A DNA stretch of 64,000 nucleotides, from NCBI GenBank assembly GCA_023053545.1, contig JAKZAN010000006.1:2485001-2549000 (forward strand). The letters run 5' to 3'. Under the pieces are notes generated by a model that was not told the DNA's origin, searched no databases, and saw only the letters and a list, made by a program, of their open reading frames with translations. This document shows, in pieces, positions 57,401 to 64,000 of this stretch (the stretch's first letter is position 1; the number at the start of each line of letters is the position of its first letter). Source of the stretch: Lepidurus packardi. Lineage: Eukaryota; Arthropoda; Branchiopoda; Notostraca; Triopsidae. Both the position numbers and the translations under genes were made by a program.

Positions 57401-60400
57401 ATCGTCTTTTCTTCCAGTTGGTCAGTTCACGTAGCTGTATCATTTGTATCTCGCGGAAAGGCGAAAATAGCGGTACCACTGCTGATTTCAGGAGAGGAAC
57501 TAATGTTAAAAAAATTTGATGCTAGGAGAAAAAGAAAACGCAGGAATTTCTTGAAAGAGCTGAGCTGAACCCCAACATTGCTCTGACTGTGACTTATGAC
57601 CAGAGAGGCTGTCTATCGGTACGGCACCCAATGTGACTCATCGTCCACAGCGAATTTCCATTAGATACGCTCAGAGTAGTGAGAACTAGGAACATTGAAA
57701 AGTCGCTACGATGTGCTCAGTGCAACGATGTCAATGTAGTGAATGATGCTGATCTCACACAGCTTCAACTTTCAGATAACACGATATCAAATCAAGCGAA
57801 AATAAGACTGCAGAATTATGACTTGTACTGATTCTCCTCGCTTGGTTCCAAGTTTTTATAGCTCGCTTTGGTATTCCACTTTGGAGCGCAATCTATAACA
57901 TTGTAATCAATCAACACGTAACATGCTCCAAGTCGACAAAAATCCTTAAGCTTGATGCGCGCGACCAGACTTGTCCCAAAGGGCAATTTCGCTTCTAAGA
58001 CTACTTTACTTCAAACCTCGAGGAGTAAATAACGACTCGGGGTGCTTGTCCGTTAACCCAAGTGTGCTACGACTACACAAGACTATAAAGAAACTGGGCG
58101 TTGGCGAAATTAAAACAATACGGCAGATGGTAGAAGGTGGAATTATTTTCCCCACACTAGAAGATGATGGACCGTGCTGAGCTAGGCACAGTGAAGGGTA
58201 AAGCTCTCTCAGTTTGGCCCTCGCCTCCGCGGAGAGCGAGAGAGAGCTGACGGGGCAAGTGTTTCAACACATAACGTACTCTTTTGTCTTTGGCAGCACT
58301 AACCTTAGCTTCTCCAACACAGACTAAATTATGAGCTCTTCATGAACCCCTTTCCGTCCAAGCCGAACTCCCCCTATTTCGCTTCCTCAGCACACAATAA
58401 CCACATTATACAATTTGCTAATGACAGGTCTGGCGAAAACCAACTTACCCACAACGGTCAAATTGACTCTTGCGTTTCGAGTTGGACTCATTTTGAAATC
58501 GACCCGGCACCGGTACAGGGCTCCGTCTTCTAATCGTACATGGTCAATGCTGAGGCGAGCAGGGTCTGCTGCAGGGCGAAGAAAGGATCTTCCCCCAAGG
58601 GTCGACTCATCTGCCCAGTGTCGGGCTTCCTGCAATGGACGTCCCCTAGCGTCCAAACTGTTGGGAAAGAAAACACAGAAATCTCTTGAGTTTTTGTACA
58701 AAAAGCAAAATAAATAAAAGCGACATAGAAACGAGCGAAAAAAACGGCAACAAGAACAACGTTTCTACTACGGTATACAAAATCCTTAATCAAGTCAGAA
58801 GCTGCGGGGAGGGCATACAGAACGTAGACACTTTTCTTGGCCCGTTGGCCGTTCTCACCACAAGGAGGGCCCCAAGATCAGTCTAAGGATGGTCTATGCT
58901 TTCTCTGGACAGAATCCCACGACCCCGGAACGAATGGACTGAATGCAAAAAGGGTTGACGATGAACTCTATTACCCTCGTCCCATCACTAACACAGTCGC
59001 AAGTTAGTGTTATTTGCATAATATCAAATCTTTTTTCGGGGGGGAGGCCTTGCTTGAAGCGTGACGAATTTGTTTGGCGAAGACCTGTGCTTCGAGCCTT
59101 GGCTAACCGCGGGAGTTCGTTAGGAGCAGCCAGGTTTGAAGCAAACAAGTCCATATAACCCGTCAGGTTTTTCACGCCGTCTGATAACAAATCTCGATGC
59201 CTTTAAGTTTCTCCTCACGCTCATTCCACTCACCCAAGTGGATAAAGATATTATTTTCCATTAGACGAGCGAATCTTCTGGAACTTTAGCATTCGAATTA
59301 TTTGCCCTTATTATTCGACGTGTTGGCATGGAATTCTAATTGGGTTTTTTCTCACTGACAATAATGTAGCAGTAAACACGAGGGACAAAAAAAATGAAAA
59401 TATAACTTTTTTCTCCCTAGCTTTTTGGAGCTTGAAAAGCTGACGCTTCGGATTCCCTGACGTCATGGGGGACGCGGACTTTTTGTAAGCAAAAACAAAG
59501 AATTTGGATGAATAGGCACACAAAAGAACAGCACGAAATCAGCTTAAAGATTTCGTCCTTTACACGTAAACCCAATAAAGGCATCCTACTAATGAAATTG
59601 GGAGCGGGCAATGACAATTCGGTGGAAAGGGGTGTTGTATCGTATAGTCCTATAGTCACGTGGCGCCGTTAACAGCTTCTTCATGGCAATTCAGCGAGCC
59701 TGTGTCCACTTCTTCTCGCCTTCTGAGCACATAAGAGTTTCCTAACAAAAAGCTTTGGCCCACTTTCCACTATTGGTCAAGTTGGTGCCAGCGACGTCCA
59801 AAAATATGTTGCTTACAGGGCAATACAAAAGCAAAAGATGAAACAAGTTTTAATACAATATTGGTGCCTCTCTTGCAAACCCTTCAAAAAAAGATACGCC
59901 AAAGAATAAAATATATAAGAAATATGTGGGATGCGCCGGTTAGGAGTGATAACAAATTGGTGTTGCTTGCTGTTGCCATCGATTTCTGTCCTGGACTCGT
60001 GGCAAGCAAAGGGCGCTTGTAATTTGATTGTCAGAAGGACGGACCTGCACAATGTGAAGCAAGAAGTTTTAGGAATAAAAGGGCGGAGCCTGGGGCCAAA
60101 GTTATGTTGCATATACTGCAGGAGGCCCGGGAAACTAACGGAGGCCGAATAGTCACAAAATCCGGTAACTAAAAAGACAAAGCAGGAAAAACAAAAACAC
60201 GAGTTTACGGACGTGTAAAAATAATAAAAAAAAAAATCTGGGCAGACATTTTGCTGACTCAACCAAGTTTTGCTCCGCCCAGCATCCTTCCTTCCGCTCC
60301 GTGCAGCACAGTGCCTTCCTTATTTACGGTTGCCAAGGTCTATATAGCATTTGCTTTTAGCTCCCGAGTCTCGGTATGTTTCACGGTAGTCGAGGAATGT

Positions 60401-61908
60401 CCTGCTTTTCGAGTGGGTTATTTGGCCAGAGCGATGTGCCAATCATACATTATGGGCTTTAGAACAAGAGTTTTCATTGGCTACAGAAATTTCGCTCGGG
60501 ATTCATTCGCATCTTTTTATCTGCTTGGAAACCATTATTAGAATGAATGTCTCATATCTTGCTAAAGTTGGATTGTAAAATTCTACCGTTTTTTGCGAGA
60601 GGACTTTTTGGTTAGTTTTTCTTAGTCAAAGTACATCCCATTTACTGGACGAAGAGATCTATGAGCCAAGTCTCGACATGGTAAGTCGAACTTTTGGCAA
60701 AATCAGTGATTTTAATCCTTCCTTTAGGGCCGCATTCTGGAAAGTATGAGGTAGTCAGTGGAGGAATAGCGAATGGTGGTACAATTTTGCACACAGGAAA
60801 GCGAGTTCATTTGATACACAAAAACTCCTGGATTTTACCTCTCTTTTTTGCCATGGTTTCTTCGAATAGACCTTTTATTGCCTGAACGAACGCCCGGAAA
60901 CTCTATTGGAAAGGGCCATGGAGTCTATCTTCTATTGTCAAACAGTAGAGGGGAGTGAAGGCGTGAAACGACGGCCGATAAGAAGTAGTTTTGTACCATA
61001 AATCAGGAAACAAGGTGATTGCAAATTTCACTCAGATAGCTAAATGTGAAGAGATTGCCATGACTATTCAGCGCACGCAATGGCCTTTTTTTTCTTAACC
61101 TTATTTTGTATTATTATTATTATTTTTCATTTCTTTTTTTATAGGAGACCGTGGGGTGGAAATAGGCTGTAGGGACGGACGGGAATAGAATGTTAAGTGT
61201 GTTTCACTGGCAGTTGAAAACTCGGCAAAGCCTCGCCCCATGCTCTATTAAATTTCCATTTCTTTCTAAAAGGGTCAATCGTCCCAAAGCCGGACAATAG
61301 AAAATGTTAAACTGATGGGGAAACGGGCTGAAGTTGAAAAAAAACGTTAAAACGTGAAGTTGAAAAAAAGTTAAAATGGAAAATTTTGGAGCAGCAAGAA
61401 GGGCCTCACACAAAAAGACTGCCTTTAAGCTTCTAAGCACACATACAGATTTACGCTCCCTTTTCTTACGTAAAACACAATTGTCCCCAAGAAAGATGCT
61501 CTTCCTTAGCCGGGTCCGACATAGTGGATTACAGGAAGGTTGTAAGAAAGAATATGTGTTTCTTCTTCAGCCACTTCATGTTTTTCCCTTAAGAAAGGCT
61601 CCTGGAAGTTTATCCAGGATCAAGAGGATCTTATCTCTATACTTCAACCGTTCAGGATCGGTTCAAATATTGTGTCGAAAGGAAAGCGTTAGTCCATCGT
61701 CGTGATTAATAATACGATAAAATACTCTATATCCGTCCATGGGCCACACACGTATTCTTAACAAGCATATTGTACCTGTAAATCGGCATACCGATCCCGT
61801 CCCGGTACCATAGAACGAGCAGAATACGATCTTCGGGAAAAGGCGGACTTAAATCGCACGGCAGGTCAGCCACGCCACCCAAAACCGCCAAAACTTGTAC
61901 TAAGGGTC
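48432..61908 (-). CDS. side: Sidestep-family axon-guidance receptor, 5' end missing
   Basis: Drosophila side proteins are cell-surface Ig receptors that pair with Beaten path proteins to steer motor axons. Fourteen exons join in frame (minus order): 61908-61776, 58657-58449, 55276-55163, 54844-54641, 52148-51997, 51539-51395, 50592-50462, 50377-50218, 50147-49854, 49774-49463, 49418-49158, 49088-48988, 48932-48507 and 48437-48432, giving 882 residues. The first Ig has the side hallmark VLGGVADLPCDLSPP..VLWYRD, then LDARGRPLQEARHWAD and YRCRVDFKMSPTRN. Four more Ig domains follow (including VTWWRENRLLD and ITWWKGSTRL), then FN3 (PDPPSNCSV), a membrane helix near 49290-49355 and a tail of about 200 residues. 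The signal-peptide exon, which must end in phase 1, was not found between 61909 and 64000. It may lie beyond the window. Confidence 0.93.
48837..48923 (-). other. Paired tyrosine motifs in the side-like tail
   Basis: The membrane-distal tail exon opens with IMYAEL (48906-48923), which fits the ITIM pattern I/V/L/S-x-Y-x-x-L/V/I. Eighteen residues after that tyrosine's motif comes TVYAQI (48837-48854), which fits the ITSM pattern T-x-Y-x-x-V/I. Between them lies PPKPPR, a class II SH3-binding pattern. Function is inferred from motif form only. Confidence 0.6.
52149..54640 (-). other. Side-like gene intron, 2.5 kb
   Basis: Intron between the second and third Ig regions. I see no gene, RNA, tandem array or inverted-repeat element in it. 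Confidence 0.55.
55277..58448 (-). other. Side-like gene intron, 3.2 kb
   Basis: Intron following the exon that ends the first Ig domain. It contains AT-rich DNA with short random-looking ORFs and a small GA run at about 58228-58242. No gene was recognised. Confidence 0.55.
58658..61775 (-). other. Side-like gene intron splitting Ig 1, 3.1 kb
   Basis: This intron interrupts the first Ig domain just before the LDARGRPL segment. Several ORFs of 60-150 codons occur on both strands, but none resembles a known protein or shows splice or promoter context. Confidence 0.55.
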
Positions 61909-64000
61909 CTAAAAATAGACACAAACACGCACACAATTAGTCTACTTCGCAACAAGTTTCACTCGAATATTTCGGAGATTCTCTTACGAGTTTGGATATT
62001 ATTTTCGCAACAAGTTTGGGATCCTTTTATAGAACAAAACGAATTTGCAGTAAGAATTATGAAGGTAAGTTTTTGCTACGAAGATTTATGCATTCAACAG
62101 GCAAAAAGCTTGTACAATTTTTAAATGAGGTCTTCTATTTTACTTATGTCAAATAAAATGCATTAATGCATACACTAAAACATCGTACTGTTGTACTAAT
62201 TTCCGCTCTTATAAATGAAACCCAGATGTATCTCTAAAAATCTGTGAAATGCATCACAAATGCCACGCTTTCCTCCGACATTAAAAAATGCAAAGAATAA
62301 AAGCCCCCTTGTGCAATGACGGCAGCGTCAAGCATAATTCATTACATTCCAAATATTTCTTTCAGATTTTTAATCTTTAAAGTCCCACTATTCTTTCATA
62401 CTCTTGAAGTTTGCATACTCACTTGGACAATGACGACAATGCCATCGATTTTTTTCTCTCTTACATTTCAAACATATTTTTTGAAGCTCTAGTCTTTTCA
62501 GGAGCTGCACTTGAAAAGTAAAAAGGCCCTCTCGTTTATTGTGCTCTAGTAATCAGTTCTTTTCCCATCTAAGAAAAATTAAAAAAACGACCCAACTTTC
62601 CCTCAAACAGGCTTCTTAGAGTTCTCAGCTTCATTAAAAGAATTCTAGGATGCAGAGGCAGGTGCAAAACATTCTGTCGGTGGCCTTGGTGTAACCCGTC
62701 CCCCCAATCAAGACAGGTGAAAGACAAAAGCCTGACAAGAAAAGGGCTCTGGGGGCCTCTATTCATGCTACTCATACGAGCCGTTTCAAAACCTCGCTTT
62801 TCCATAGAACGTACCCCGCTAAGCAAAGCTTCGAATGATGCCCTTCAGCTTCATGCAGTGTCGTGCGCGGTTCCTTAAACTCTCGCGTACTCTCTAAGTT
62901 GCACGCAAAGCGTTAAACAAGTTTGGGAAGCTGCTGGCAGTTTATTCTACATAATTCCATCGGATACAAATAAGGAAACCTTCGTTCCAGTGCAGGCTGC
63001 CTCCTGTTTTTTGTTCATTGCTTACTTAGATTCGAGACAGCGTAGGCCAAGGTTAAAAGCCAAGTGGCGAAAATATGATACTATAATTTGTACGCGTCTT
63101 TAACGCTGCTACAACGAAGATCCATGATGAAAGCATTGGAAGTATTGCAAAACGCAAAAGCAAGGAAGATGGCGAGGTTCTGAGTTTATAAATCATAGAT
63201 TTCTTGTGGTTAAATGTAAGACGACGAAATAACGAGGTCAAGCAAATAACGAATAAAATAAAAATACAAAAATTTTTTACTAAAAACGACAAAAAGTTGG
63301 GACAGGCCATTACAGATGCTGGTAAAAACGCGTCCAAGTCTTCGCCTCAGCAACTGAAAATTCACCTTCGCTGTCCAGGGAAAACGTGAAAGTCTTTGCT
63401 ATGTCAAGACCTTGTCAATAATTCTCTCGGTCGATCTTGTACGGACATATACCCACCGATCAAAAAAGTCGAGAGACAGAAAAGCCGTCACAGAACTCTG
63501 GCAAAGTTTCTGATCAAGATTGAAAGAAGAGGATGCGGTATAACATGAGGAAGCCTCCCATTTCCCGATTATTGATCCAGATTGGCAGCCAGAACAGGAA
63601 GACATGGTGTTAAGAAAAAATAAAACATAAGTAGGCTCCCGGTCAGTTTTGCGTTTTGCACAATCACAAATTGGATTCTTACTCCCAGTTTAACCTAGTT
63701 GTCACGTTGCGCACCGGGATTTCCTCCCATATGTCACGTTCACCATACCTCAAAAAAGTAGCGCTAATAATATTGAATAAATAAAAGTGAATTCTACAAC
63801 CCTTAAATTTTCTCACCGAGGAAGGAATTTTGCCCGAACGTCTCGACTGACAACAACCATTCCTTTTACTCGAGGTTCATAGCTTTTTACGAGCAACGCA
63901 TTCCAAATATGCCAGGAACTACCCAAGACCGGAAATTGAGACACCAAGCTAGAATTAAGAACACTGCAGAAGATACACTCTGGCTTTATAAGCAATTTGG
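61909..64000. other. Upstream region or first intron of the side-like gene
   Basis: A missing 5' exon of side could lie here or beyond the window. I found no ORF with a signal peptide ending in phase 1 at a GT donor. Nothing else was recognised. Confidence 0.5.

Noticed and set aside
58894..59190. 98-aa minus ORF in a side-like gene intron
   Set aside because: No known domain, no promoter or splice context, and length expected by chance in several kilobases.
59813..60262. 149-aa minus ORF rich in Phe, Cys and Ser
   Set aside because: It arises from T-rich intronic DNA on that strand; low-complexity composition and no family.

Overview
ORGANISM. The window is animal nuclear DNA with GT-AG introns, most of them only 55-100 nt long. 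An ionotropic-receptor (IR) type glutamate receptor and a sidestep-family axon-guidance receptor point to an arthropod. An intact meiotic MSH4, a gene Drosophila has lost, argues against a higher fly. I cannot fix the order; short introns and (GATA)n tracts would suit a mite or a branchiopod crustacean, among others. I see no bacterial genes, CRISPR array, rRNA or tRNA. LAYOUT. 1-1898 (-): SVOP-like MFS transporter, nine exons, C-terminus cut by the window edge. 1899-3659: intergenic, with two small coding-like fragments. 3660-8373 (-): a compact cohesin loader NIPBL/Nipped-B, 11 exons, 1,366 aa, flanked by two copies of a dispersed repeat. 8374-10674: intergenic, with repeats and small ORFs. 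10675-12519 (+): single-exon ionotropic receptor. 13029-16198 (+): MSH4, 13 exons, 818 aa. 17379-41314 (+): LRP2/megalin, 46 exons, about 4,576 aa, the bulk of the window. 45183-47173 (+): secreted C-type lectin, four exons. 48432-61908 (-): sidestep-like receptor with five Ig domains, FN3, a membrane segment and a tyrosine-motif tail; its signal-peptide exon was not found. 61909-64000: no gene recognised. HOW THE GENES RELATE. These are unrelated single-copy eukaryotic genes, not a cluster. NIPBL (cohesin loading) and MSH4 (crossover formation) both act on chromosomes but have separate promoters. LRP2 is an endocytic receptor, the lectin is secreted, side is a neuronal adhesion receptor, and SVOP and the IR are nervous-system or sensory membrane proteins. 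I rebuilt every multi-exon model by hand from splice sites. Reading frame and phase close exactly for NIPBL, MSH4, LRP2, the lectin and the visible part of side. MOST INTERESTING. A Tc1/mariner/pogo-type element carrying a GATA microsatellite lies in an LRP2 intron. The side-like tail has paired ITIM/ITSM-like tyrosine motifs. MSH4 has an altered Walker B and signature region. NIPBL appears to lack the long N-terminus. Several dispersed and tandem repeats are present. I found no convincing new multi-gene system.
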